Shown here: in pieces, positions 1 to 5,398 of the stretch
How positions within the stretch are numbered: the first letter of the stretch is position 1
How the letters are laid out: each line of letters begins with the position of its first letter
Source of the DNA: Candidatus Methanoperedentaceae archaeon
GTDB taxonomy: Archaea > Halobacteriota > Methanosarcinia > Methanosarcinales > Methanoperedenaceae
Length of the DNA: 6,439 nt
NCBI GenBank assembly: GCA_027371625.1
Contig: DAHXMQ010000132.1
Coordinates: 1-6,439 of the forward strand
Direction: 5' to 3'
Notes under the pieces: model-generated
Database searches by the model: none
The model's input: only the letters and a program-made list of their open reading frames with translations
What the model was told of the DNA's origin: nothing
Program-made: the position numbers and the translations under genes

Positions 1-81
1 GTCTCAACTCCTATAATATTTGCTCTACATTATAGAAGTTTCAACAAAATTGATTACACTCCCGATTATATGTTTCTAAAG
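1..81. other. AT-rich intergenic stretch with a 7-bp inverted repeat
   Basis: No coding region is supported here. A perfect inverted repeat CTATAAT (11-17) / ATTATAG (29-35) with an 11-nt spacer is visible. Read on the minus strand, the far edge carries a GGAG followed by the window end, which could be the ribosome binding site of a gene starting just outside, but nothing confirms it. The inverted repeat is A/T only and would make a weak hairpin, so it could equally be an operator or chance in AT-rich DNA. Confidence 0.3.
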
Positions 82-363
82 TCATTTTGCAGAGCTTATT
101 TTTGAAATTTCTCGAAGCACCGAAGCGCCCCTTTCAGTCAAGCGGTAATGGATAAAACTTCTCTTTCCCATTTTAACCGATACGGTCTCAATAAGATTCG
201 CCCTTTCAAGCTCTCTCAAACGAATCGTTCTGGTTTTTTCGTTCTTACATGCATCGGATAAATCCACAAAACGCTTTGGCTGCTCGGAAAGGGATTCCAT
301 GATGTCGAGAATATACTGCTTCCCCACAAGCTGAATAATGCTCCTCAGTTCTTCCTTTACCAT
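82..363 (-). CDS. Winged-helix HTH transcriptional regulator (HxlR/ArsR-like), 93 aa
   Basis: This is a small DNA-binding regulator. The reading frame stays open far upstream, but the recognisable domain begins at the ATG ending at 363. From there the order is a first helix (about 3-27, with GKQYILDIM matching the 'GKW-LLIL' helix of HxlR proteins), then PKRFVDLSDAC (28-39), a recognition-helix region TRTIRLRELERANLIE (44-59), and a wing ending in IHYRLTERGASVL (71-83). The pattern 'RF-dL ... r-reLe-a-Li ... Y-LTe-G' is typical of HxlR/ArsR-type winged helices. The usual effector and the target are unknown. There is one cysteine (C39) and no obvious metal site. No Shine-Dalgarno is visible; an AAATTTT about 34 bp upstream could serve a nearly leaderless transcript. 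It diverges from the lipoprotein gene across a 334-bp spacer and could regulate it; this is inference. Confidence 0.8.
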   Translation of the reverse strand: MVKEELRSIIQLVGKQYILDIMESLSEQPKRFVDLSDACKNEKTRTIRLRELERANLIETVSVKMGKRSFIHYRLTERGASVLREISKISSAK

Positions 364-572
364 GATATTGCAAACTGTTAAAAGGGATAGAACAAAATTT
401 CCGATAGGAATGTATGGAAGACTTTGGCATTTATCGCAACAGCACCCGCACGTTCTATCTGAGGAACAGCAACAGTGCAGGACCTGCTGACATAACTGCG
501 CAGTTTGGTCCTGGAGGAAGCGACTTCCTGCCTCTGGTTGGCCACTGGTGAGGTGATAGACTGTCCGATGGA

Positions 573-585
573 CATAAAAATAATA
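573..585 (-). promoter_or_regulatory. Possible TATA element upstream of the structured spacer (minus strand)
   Basis: Read on the minus strand this is TATTATTTTTATG, resembling an archaeal TATA box. Initiation about 25 bp further on would give a transcript covering the whole inverted-repeat cluster and then the winged-helix gene with a leader of roughly 185 nt. It is proposed only from base composition and position. Confidence 0.25.
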
Positions 586-664
586 CATATGGTTTGCGAG
601 ACAGAGATAAACTTGTGTTCGCAGTCTCCTCACCTTTGTTATGCTGATAGGAATACAAACAATA

Positions 665-676
665 CTTTTATTAATA
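665..676 (+). promoter_or_regulatory. Candidate TATA box of the lipoprotein operon
   Basis: CTTTTATTAATA is centred about 28 bp before the ATG at 698, preceded by a purine-rich stretch that could act as BRE. That spacing would place transcription initiation at or next to the start codon, fitting a leaderless mRNA. It also agrees with the absence of a Shine-Dalgarno before 698, and it supports that start over the upstream in-frame ATG at 641. Confidence 0.45.
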
Positions 677-697
677 GTAAAACTAAAATCCTCGGTT

Positions 698-1108
698 ATG
701 AAAATAATAATTCTTGCAATTCTTGTGGTATCAGCACTTTTCGCAGGGTGCGTGGAGAATCCTTTTAAGGGCAAGGATGTCGCTTTTGACCTCAAGTCAG
801 CCGAGCTTACGATGAAGGATAATGAGACCTCAAGCGTCATGATACATGTAGCCAACAACGGTAAATCCATCATACATCCTGTCGTCAACTTCAGCATGAA
901 CTCTTCGGACAAGCCTTATCTGAATTTCAGCCCTGAAACTTACGACATCGGAAACCTGCGCCCTGGCGAGGACTCGGGATACAGGATTGTTGACTTACAA
1001 GCGCATGTTGCGGCAGGCATAGAGGCAAAATATCAGGTGATGGCACAGGTTTCAAATAATGGAACGGTGGTTAATAGCAAGGATATTCTCATAACGGTAA
1101 CGAGGTAA
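698..1108 (+). CDS. Small secreted lipoprotein with one Ig-like/CARDB-like beta-sandwich domain
   Basis: 136 aa. Residues 1-18 (MKIIILAILVVSALFAGC) form a short lysine, a hydrophobic core and a near-lipobox FAGC, so C18 is the likely lipidated first residue of the mature protein, anchored on the outside of the membrane. The remainder (about 25-136) is rich in beta-prone segments: a run 'ELTMKDNETSSVMIHVANNGK', then NFSMNSS, 'DIGNLRPGEDSGYRIV' and 'YQVMAQVSNNGTVV'. This is the pattern of CARDB/NEW3-type Ig-like folds of archaeal surface proteins, with several N-x-S/T sequons. The specific function is unknown. The start at 698 is preferred over 641 because it opens directly with the signal peptide and lies about 28 bp after a TATA-like box. 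Its stop is followed one base later by the next gene, so the two are almost certainly co-transcribed. Confidence 0.75.
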   Translation: MKIIILAILVVSALFAGCVENPFKGKDVAFDLKSAELTMKDNETSSVMIHVANNGKSIIHPVVNFSMNSSDKPYLNFSPETYDIGNLRPGEDSGYRIVDLQAHVAAGIEAKYQVMAQVSNNGTVVNSKDILITVTR

Positions 1109-1109
1109 T

Positions 1110-1736
1110 ATGCAGGAGTTAAGCGCAAGATTGAAGCAGCTTGAAACAGGATACAGCGGCAAGGATTTCAGGGCTATCGTCGATGCTGTGAAAAAGGAGA
1201 GGATTTTAGACGATGAACTGCTGAGGCAGATAGAAAACATAAGCCGTCGAAGGTTCATGGAGAAGGTCTCTTTCACGCTCAGCATCCCTGCAGGAAATTT
1301 GCTGGCTGGCGTAATCACAGTTGCTGCCCTGATTCTTGCTTTCATGGCAGGCTCGAACTGGATCCTCTATATATGCGCAATTATACTGCTTGCAACACTG
1401 CACCCGCTCTCACATTATGTGACAGGAAGTCTTTTTAATATCAGGTTCACGCACTTCTATCTCGATGGTCCGGCGAGATTCGAGCCCACGCTTCGGATAG
1501 ATTATCTCTCTTACCTTAAGGCTTCTGGCAGGAAAAGGGCGCTCATGCATGCTTCGGGTGTTGTCGGGACGGTTATTGCACCGCTTATTGTGGCACTTAT
1601 TGCTTTGAGTAAAGGCGCTGACGGTGCAGCTTTAAAGCTCTTTATCCTGTTTTTGCTGCTTGTAGTCTTTGAACTCCTGACATCTACAAAGAGCGGGGAT
1701 TTGATGCGCGCAACGAGGGAATATAGGTACAGGTAA
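1110..1736 (+). CDS. Membrane protein resembling an M50 (site-2 protease) fold, catalytic Glu missing
   Basis: 208 aa. Residues 1-52 are a charged cytoplasmic part with helical character. Hydrophobic segments follow at about 62-80, 83-105, 147-168 and 174-192. The end of the second segment reads LHPLSHYVTGSLFNIRFTHF (97-116). This aligns by eye with the HELGHxxxxxxxGVRV signature of M50 metalloproteases, but Glu is replaced by Pro (H98-P99-x-x-H102). The segment RKRALMHASGVVGTVIAPLI (141-160) matches the 'R-iLiAlAGPl-N' region of the family, and GDLMR with D197 near the C-terminus sits where the third metal ligand (LDGGR) is expected. Both His and the Asp remain, so metal could still bind, but proteolysis is unlikely. 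GAGGT (1102-1106) lies 3 nt before the ATG, overlapping the lipoprotein stop. The M50 relationship is inferred from pattern only. Confidence 0.7.
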   Translation: MQELSARLKQLETGYSGKDFRAIVDAVKKERILDDELLRQIENISRRRFMEKVSFTLSIPAGNLLAGVITVAALILAFMAGSNWILYICAIILLATLHPLSHYVTGSLFNIRFTHFYLDGPARFEPTLRIDYLSYLKASGRKRALMHASGVVGTVIAPLIVALIALSKGADGAALKLFILFLLLVVFELLTSTKSGDLMRATREYRYR

Positions 1737-1766
1737 TGCAGAATAGGATTTGGCATTGACAGAAAA

Positions 1767-2171
1767 TCAACTAAGCACAGCGAACCCGTGAATTTTGAAA
1801 TCATCATCAAAAGTAAAAGCAGTCTTCAAATCAAGCCTCTCCATTATCATAAAACTCAAACAATCTGTTAAATCAATTCGTTGGTCATTATATTTTCGAA
1901 AATACCTGATTGCTTTATCCCAGTCTGCTTCAGAAACAGGTTCCACTACCAGCAGTTTGCTGTTTAAAATATTATCAAGTTCTTCAATAGCCTTTTTCTT
2001 GCTGATCCTTTTTGTGACTCCGTCGATGTATTCGGCTAAAATATTTTTGCCAATAACAAACCTTGCGCCCTTAGACACCTGTTCCTTTAGATACGCCTTT
2101 GCCCTGTTGTAGTTCTTATCCTTTTCATCGCTCAATGCAATGAGACCGCTTGTGTCGAGAAAAATCCTCAT
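1767..2171 (-). CDS. vapC: PIN-domain toxin, VapC-type ribonuclease
   Basis: 134 aa, the normal size for a VapC. The PIN acidic residues are all visible: D6 in MRIFLDTSG, E47 in NILAEY, D103 in the IDLTDCLSF motif (with D100 nearby), and D122 in AFTFDDDF. They form the Mg2+/Mn2+ site of a single-strand endoribonuclease, which in characterised VapCs cleaves tRNA or rRNA. It should therefore be an intact toxin. The ATG at 2171 abuts the stop of the antitoxin gene (TAGATG), and a GGAG in the antitoxin's last codons serves as ribosome binding site, so toxin translation is coupled to the antitoxin. It converges on the membrane-protein gene with a 30-bp gap. Its RNA target cannot be told from sequence. 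Confidence 0.92.
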   Translation of the reverse strand: MRIFLDTSGLIALSDEKDKNYNRAKAYLKEQVSKGARFVIGKNILAEYIDGVTKRISKKKAIEELDNILNSKLLVVEPVSEADWDKAIRYFRKYNDQRIDLTDCLSFMIMERLDLKTAFTFDDDFKIHGFAVLS

Positions 2172-2402
2172 CTACTCTCTCCAGTCGTCTCTTTCGCTCC
2201 AGTTGCCTTCTTTTGTCTTGAAAGAGCCCACGATACCGAAAAGTGAATCCTTCATTATCTCCCCTTCATGCTTCTTGAGATACTCCTTGATGGCTTCCTG
2301 TATCGTTTCCTTCAGAGATTTCTTCTTTACATCAGAAAGATGTCTGAGATGGTCATATGTAACCATATCGATGCTGGTCTGAATGTGTTTTATTTCTGTC
2401 AT
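2172..2402 (-). CDS. vapB: Ribbon-helix-helix antitoxin, VapB-type
   Basis: 76 aa. The N-terminal half has the ribbon-helix-helix pattern: a beta strand KHIQTSIDM (5-13), helix YDHLRHLSDVKK (16-27) and a second helix LKETIQEAIKEYLKKHE (30-46). This is the DNA-binding dimer of the CopG/VapB class. The acidic, Trp-containing C-terminus (GNWSERDDWRE, 66-76) is the sort of tail that inserts into the PIN active site to neutralise the toxin. No Shine-Dalgarno precedes the ATG at 2402. A TATA-like TTTATATG lies about 35 bp upstream, so the leader is probably only several nucleotides long. It is first in the two-gene operon and likely represses its own promoter through the AACATT repeats upstream. 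Confidence 0.88.
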   Translation of the reverse strand: MTEIKHIQTSIDMVTYDHLRHLSDVKKKSLKETIQEAIKEYLKKHEGEIMKDSLFGIVGSFKTKEGNWSERDDWRE

Positions 2403-2418
2403 TTGAATTCAATTTACA

Positions 2419-2457
2419 TGAATGTTTTAATTACATATAAACATTTCTTAACATTCA
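2419..2457 (-). promoter_or_regulatory. vapBC promoter with overlapping operator candidate
   Basis: On the minus strand the TATA-like TTTATATG occupies 2441-2434. Around it, TGAATGTT (2419-2426) and AACATTCA (2450-2457) form a perfect 8-bp inverted repeat. A second AACATT at 2440-2445 lies exactly 10 bp, one helical turn, from the one at 2450-2455, and pairs with 2421-2427 as AATGTTT/AAACATT. Repeated hexamers phased at a helical turn across the TATA box are what is expected for cooperative binding by a ribbon-helix-helix repressor. Autoregulation is the known mode for VapBC; this exact site is inferred. Confidence 0.55.
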
Positions 2458-2461
2458 GATG

Positions 2462-2489
2462 AAAAATAAAGGAAGCTTCACGCAAGCTT
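2462..2489 (-). terminator. Candidate terminator after nadK
   Basis: Reading the minus strand, AAGCTT-GCGTG-AAGCTT (2489-2473) can form a 6-bp stem with a 5-nt loop. It is followed after a few bases by TTTATTTTT (2470-2462). The stem spans the nadK stop codon. Archaeal termination depends mainly on the T-rich tract, so that part is the stronger evidence. It would insulate the nadK operon from the vapBC promoter immediately downstream. Confidence 0.45.
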
Positions 2490-3299
2490 GCTCCTCACCT
2501 TCTCATAAAAACCGCCTTCTCTTGTCTTAACAAACCTCGCAGGCTTGTCCGCCTTTGTGATGAGTATCTTATCGCTCTCGCTTATCTTCCTTGAGTACTG
2601 CCCGTCTATCACGATTACCGCCTCCTTTTTCGGCAGGGTTAATTCCACCCTTATCTCGCTCCTTGCAGGCACAACCCATGGGCGCGCGGATAACTTGAAA
2701 GGCGCAAGCGGCACAATCACAGTTCCATCGACGTGAGGATCCACTATCGGTCCTCCTGCGCTCATGGCATAGGCTGTCGAACCCGTAGAAGTGGCGAACA
2801 CCACGCCGTCGGCACGAAGTTCCTCAAGCCTGCTTTTATCTATGAAAATCTTATAAGAAAGCATCTTGGCAGGGCTTGCGGTGATGATTACCACTTCATT
2901 GGTCGCGGGTGGCAGTTTTTCATCATTGATTTTGATTGAGAGGCGGGAGCGCTCCTCGGCTTCGAAGCCTGAAAGAACTTTATCAATAACCTCAAGTGCG
3001 TTTTCAGGAGCCACGTCCACAAGAAAGCCGATGGTTCCCATGTTAATCCCCAGCACAGGAAGCGGGTCATCCATTTTCTGAATGCCCCGAAGCACAGTCC
3101 CGTCACCTCCTATGGAAATGATGAATTCTGCGCCTTCTCTTCTCATCTGCGCCATCTGCGTGCCTTTTTCATTGATTTTTTCAGCGGTTCTTGTATCTAT
3201 CAGCACGATGGCTTTTGATTTCAGGTGAGCCACAATATCCCTGACGAGGGCGAGCACGTCATCCCTGTCGCATCTTGAGATTATCCCGATTTTTTTCAT
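2478..3299 (-). CDS. nadK: NAD kinase (ATP/polyphosphate-NAD kinase)
   Basis: 273 aa from the chosen start. It phosphorylates NAD to NADP in the cytoplasm. Diagnostic motifs (numbered from the upstream GTG; subtract 2 for the chosen start) are GGDGT (66-70), NMGTIGFL (88-95), TNEV with N136-E137, and the strongly conserved DGVVFATSTGSTAYAMSAGG (166-185). IDGQ (233-236) is in the C-terminal beta region. The domain is complete. A GTG at 3305 directly abuts the upstream stop, but the ATG two codons later is preferred: TAGGTGCTC before it supplies a GGTG ribosome binding site 3 nt from the ATG, the same spacing as at the gene starting at 1110. It lies immediately after the phosphatase gene, in the same order as the two halves of the fused NADP phosphatase/NAD kinase described in M. 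jannaschii. Confidence 0.95.
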   Translation of the reverse strand: MKKIGIISRCDRDDVLALVRDIVAHLKSKAIVLIDTRTAEKINEKGTQMAQMRREGAEFIISIGGDGTVLRGIQKMDDPLPVLGINMGTIGFLVDVAPENALEVIDKVLSGFEAEERSRLSIKINDEKLPPATNEVVIITASPAKMLSYKIFIDKSRLEELRADGVVFATSTGSTAYAMSAGGPIVDPHVDGTVIVPLAPFKLSARPWVVPARSEIRVELTLPKKEAVIVIDGQYSRKISESDKILITKADKPARFVKTREGGFYEKVRSKLA

Positions 3300-3305
3300 G
3301 AGCAC

Positions 3306-4124
3306 CTACACAAGTTCAAGCAATTTATCATGGGCAGCGCCGTTGCTGGCAACCATATTCACCCTCTTTTTCACATCAAGCGGGGTAGAAAGCGGTTTTC
3401 CTTTTCCGTCCGTTACCCTGCCTCCCGCTTCCTCCACTATCAGTTTCGAAGCCGCTATATCAGTAACACGAAGCATGCTTCGCATATCGATAAAGGCATC
3501 GAAAATCCCGGAAGCAATGTAGCAGAGTTCAAGTGCCGCACACCCGAATACCCTCACCCTTCTCACATTGTGGTTATTGATGGCGGCTGTATGAGGGCGG
3601 TTGTATGAAATCACGCTGAGAAGGGATAGCTCGGAAAGATAGGAGACATGCATTCTAATCCCCTTATTCCCCGTATTTAAATACGGGGTCTCATGCAGGG
3701 TCTTTAAGAATGCACCCTTACCTTTCTCTGCTGTATATATATCCCCGTTAACAAGGTTTCTCACGTATCCATACCTGATGTCGGATAAATCAGAGTTTCC
3801 GATTGCAACAGGCACGCAGAAAAAAGGGATGTTGTTTACAGCATTGAAGGTGCCGTCTATCGGGTCAAGCACGAATGTAAACTCAGGTTTGTTTCCGATT
3901 ACTTTCTCACCCAGTTCCTCGCTCACAAGCCTCATCGACCTTCCGTCTGCCTCAAGTACGGATAGGGCTGCATTCTCAGCCACTTCATCTATTTTTTCAG
4001 TTGGCGTCCCATCTGCGCCGATGCGAAGGGTCACGCCAGCTTCTGGTTTTCCCACAAGTTCAGAAACAGCCTCCTGGATAGCCTCTGCAACATCATTGCA
4101 CAGTTCATAAAATTGTGATGTCAT
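3306..4124 (-). CDS. Inositol-monophosphatase-family phosphatase, probable NADP phosphatase / FBPase-like
   Basis: 272 aa, a full-length Mg2+-dependent, Li+-sensitive-type phosphatase. Metal-site motifs are D39 in GADGTPTEKIDE (36-47), the acidic pair E69-E70 (VSEE), DPIDGTFNA (87-95) and D222 in RVTDIAASKLIVEEAGG (219-235), where Trp-Asp is usual in bacterial members. Archaeal members act on inositol-1-phosphate, fructose-1,6-bisphosphate or NADP. Adjacency to NAD kinase in the order of the known fusion protein favours NADP phosphatase activity, but this is inference. Compared with the family's usual 'GAFLNGK-I-VS', the region after GAFL (137-140) carries about ten extra residues (KTLHETPYLNT), encoded by DNA that contains a perfect 20-bp palindrome. 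No clear ribosome binding site precedes the ATG. The gene follows the marker-9 gene by 39 bp. Confidence 0.9.
   Translation of the reverse strand: MTSQFYELCNDVAEAIQEAVSELVGKPEAGVTLRIGADGTPTEKIDEVAENAALSVLEADGRSMRLVSEELGEKVIGNKPEFTFVLDPIDGTFNAVNNIPFFCVPVAIGNSDLSDIRYGYVRNLVNGDIYTAEKGKGAFLKTLHETPYLNTGNKGIRMHVSYLSELSLLSVISYNRPHTAAINNHNVRRVRVFGCAALELCYIASGIFDAFIDMRSMLRVTDIAASKLIVEEAGGRVTDGKGKPLSTPLDVKKRVNMVASNGAAHDKLLELV
3669..3688. repeat. Perfect 20-bp palindrome inside the phosphatase gene
   Basis: CCCCGTATTTAAATACGGGG reads identically on both strands and encodes TPYLNTG within an apparent extra loop of the phosphatase. It can form a hairpin in RNA or a cruciform in DNA. No second copy is present in this window. 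It may be a short palindromic element inserted in frame, or chance. Confidence 0.6.
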
Positions 4125-4163
4125 TTTCAGGCTTTTTAGGCTGCGAACAGTAAAAAGCTTTAT

Positions 4164-5279
4164 CTATGGCAATTTCCTGTGCTTCAGGATATATTCTGAT
4201 TGTCTCTTCTTTATCTGCATATATTCCACATCAGAGAGACCCCTTGCCACGAGCGCCCCGTCACGAAGGAAGCAGGGCTTGGTGATCTTGCAGCACCATG
4301 TCATGCTCCCAAAACACGTACCTTCCCCGTATTCGATTGGTGTGTTTCTTGCAAAATCGGTTTTGAGCTTCATGAATTCTTTTGCACTTATTCCAGCCTG
4401 TTTCAGAGCGCCGTGCAAGGCGCAGGGTTTTACAGGGAGACAGCAGAAGGCAAGCGCCCTCAGGTCACCTCCTGCACAGATATGCTTCGGCGCGTTATAC
4501 CAGCCTGTCATAGCCTGGAAGGAAGAGACTTCAAATACGAGCTGGTCGATGATTCCGGGATTTGCAAGTGCGGCTCGTGCAACCGATACCATGTCAGCCC
4601 CGTGCGAGAACTTCTCCTTTGCGCTTTCAAAATCCACAACCGAGTTGTTGCCGATGATGAATAAACCCGTTGAATTGCGAACACGTCTTATGACCCCGAT
4701 ATCAACACCTTCGGGAGACATGGCGTCTATGTGGATAATATCTGCGCCAGCCTTCTCGATAGCCCTTGCGAGTTCAGCATCATTCACCACATTTGCCCTT
4801 GTTTTAACCGAGAGCACCACTCCTGTCTTTTTTATCTCCTTTATGTAATCGCAAAGCCTTTTCGTATCTTTTAACAGCGCTTCCCCTGCACCGAGTTCCG
4901 TCATTTCAGGCTGCCTGCAGTGGGCGTTTATTTCAAGTATGGCACCGGATTTTTTAGCCAGATTTGCCGCATCGACGTAAGGCTCAAGCGATGCGGCTCT
5001 TACATTAATCGCCATTGTGGTTAATCCTTTTGTGGCTTCAAGCTCGTCTTTCAGGAATTCCATGGGTTCTTCGGATACGAATTCAGACCTTCCGCGGGCT
5101 ATTTCTTTCCTTGCAGCATCATTTGTCTGCTTATCCAGATTATAGCCGCCCAGGATAACCAGTCCTGCATCCCTGAATCTGGAGGCAAACTTACTGTCGG
5201 TTATTCCAGCCATGGAAGCAAGAACGATGGGGTTCTTAGGGGATGCGTACCCGATTTTAATGTCAAATAAACTTTCCAT
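4164..5279 (-). CDS. Methanogenesis marker 9 protein: flavin TIM barrel (NifR3/Dus-like) fused to eight-Cys domain
   Basis: 371 aa. Residues 1 to about 255 form a tRNA-dihydrouridine-synthase-like FMN barrel. PIVLASMAGITDSKF (17-31) matches the Dus N-terminus, NAHCRQPE (118-125) sits where Dus has NxGCP with its catalytic Cys (C121 here), SVKTR holds K159, IIHIDA holds H183, and the phosphate-binding end is IIGNNSVV...GADMVSVARAALANP (208-241). The C-terminal domain has exactly eight Cys (268, 279, 280, 286, 322, 329, 330, 336), including two copies of [WFY]CCxxxKPC: FCCLPVKPC and WCCKITKPC. This is the signature of the methanogenesis marker 9 family, found in methanogens and some relatives; longer members carry the NifR3-like barrel. 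Function is unknown; a metal or Fe-S cluster is plausible. The start at 5279 has GAGG about 10 nt upstream. It is first in a likely operon with the phosphatase and NAD kinase. Confidence 0.92.
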   Translation of the reverse strand: MESLFDIKIGYASPKNPIVLASMAGITDSKFASRFRDAGLVILGGYNLDKQTNDAARKEIARGRSEFVSEEPMEFLKDELEATKGLTTMAINVRAASLEPYVDAANLAKKSGAILEINAHCRQPEMTELGAGEALLKDTKRLCDYIKEIKKTGVVLSVKTRANVVNDAELARAIEKAGADIIHIDAMSPEGVDIGVIRRVRNSTGLFIIGNNSVVDFESAKEKFSHGADMVSVARAALANPGIIDQLVFEVSSFQAMTGWYNAPKHICAGGDLRALAFCCLPVKPCALHGALKQAGISAKEFMKLKTDFARNTPIEYGEGTCFGSMTWCCKITKPCFLRDGALVARGLSDVEYMQIKKRQSEYILKHRKLP

Positions 5280-5319
5280 TAAAACAGTTCCTCTTTTTTT
5301 TGCCTTCTGTTATCTGAAT

Positions 5320-5352
5320 CTTTATGAACCTTACGCTGAAACGATTTCATAA
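5320..5352. promoter_or_regulatory. Divergent promoter element: marker-9 TATA box plus inverted repeat
   Basis: On the minus strand TTCATAAAG (5328-5320) is a TATA-like box about 45 bp before the marker-9 ATG. Initiation about 25 bp later leaves a short leader that carries the GAGG at 5293-5290. A perfect inverted repeat TTATGAA (5322-5328) / TTCATAA (5346-5352), with an inner GAAA-CGA-TTTC (5338-5348), overlaps this box and stops just before the fpoA TATA box. It is well placed for a dimeric regulator to act on both operons; no regulator is identified. Confidence 0.4.
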
Positions 5353-5354
5353 GC

Positions 5355-5398
5355 TTTTTATATCAATAATCCTTTTTGAAGCCAAAATTACAGGAGGT
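5355..5398 (+). promoter_or_regulatory. fpoA promoter and strong ribosome binding site
   Basis: TTTTTATAT (5355-5363) is a good archaeal TATA box. Initiation about 25 bp downstream would fall near 5385, giving a leader of about 22 nt. GGAGGT (5393-5398) is a near-perfect Shine-Dalgarno lying 8 nt before a TTG, and it decides the start codon of fpoA. Confidence 0.6.

Larger units (their letters stand above)
364..697. other. 334-bp divergent spacer, rich in inverted repeats, no confident gene
   Basis: This spacer separates the winged-helix gene from the lipoprotein gene. The edges are AT-rich, but about 430-575 is visibly more GC-rich and packed with inverted repeats. These are GCAGG/CCTGC (477-487), CAGGACC (478-484) with GGTCCTG (507-513), the 12-bp palindrome AACTGCGCAGTT (494-505), AGGAAG/CTTCCT (515-529) and TGTCC/GGACA (562-574). 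Short ORFs exist on both strands but none has a recognisable domain. It may encode a structured RNA, a structured leader of the regulator gene, or operator sites. Confidence 0.45.

Noticed and set aside
378..575. Minus-strand 65-aa ORF in the spacer
   Set aside because: No recognisable motif, no ribosome binding site, and it lies over the inverted-repeat cluster, whose structure better explains the region.
641..697. Upstream ATG start for the lipoprotein, adding 19 residues
   Set aside because: It would bury the signal peptide behind another hydrophobic stretch. The ATG at 698 gives a clean signal sequence and sits the right distance from a TATA-like box.
505..768. Plus-strand 87-aa ORF overlapping the lipoprotein start
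   Set aside because: Out of frame with the lipoprotein signal peptide it overlaps, and no domain is visible.
364..912. Upstream extension of the winged-helix frame to 276 aa
   Set aside because: The extension runs antisense through the lipoprotein gene and has no domain; the recognisable regulator begins at the ATG ending at 363. The Cys-rich part is kept only as a low-interest finding.
1795..2112. Plus-strand 105-aa ORF over the toxin gene
   Set aside because: Antisense shadow of vapC, whose PIN active-site residues are complete.
2472..2491. Two palindromic AAGCTT sites considered as a recombination or insertion scar
   Set aside because: There are no flanking duplications or transposase remnants; they are better read as the stem of the terminator at the end of nadK.
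4200..4848. Two long plus-strand ORFs (154 and 189 aa) over the marker-9 gene
   Set aside because: Antisense shadows of a gene with family-specific Cys motifs; no ribosome binding site or recognisable domain in the shadows.
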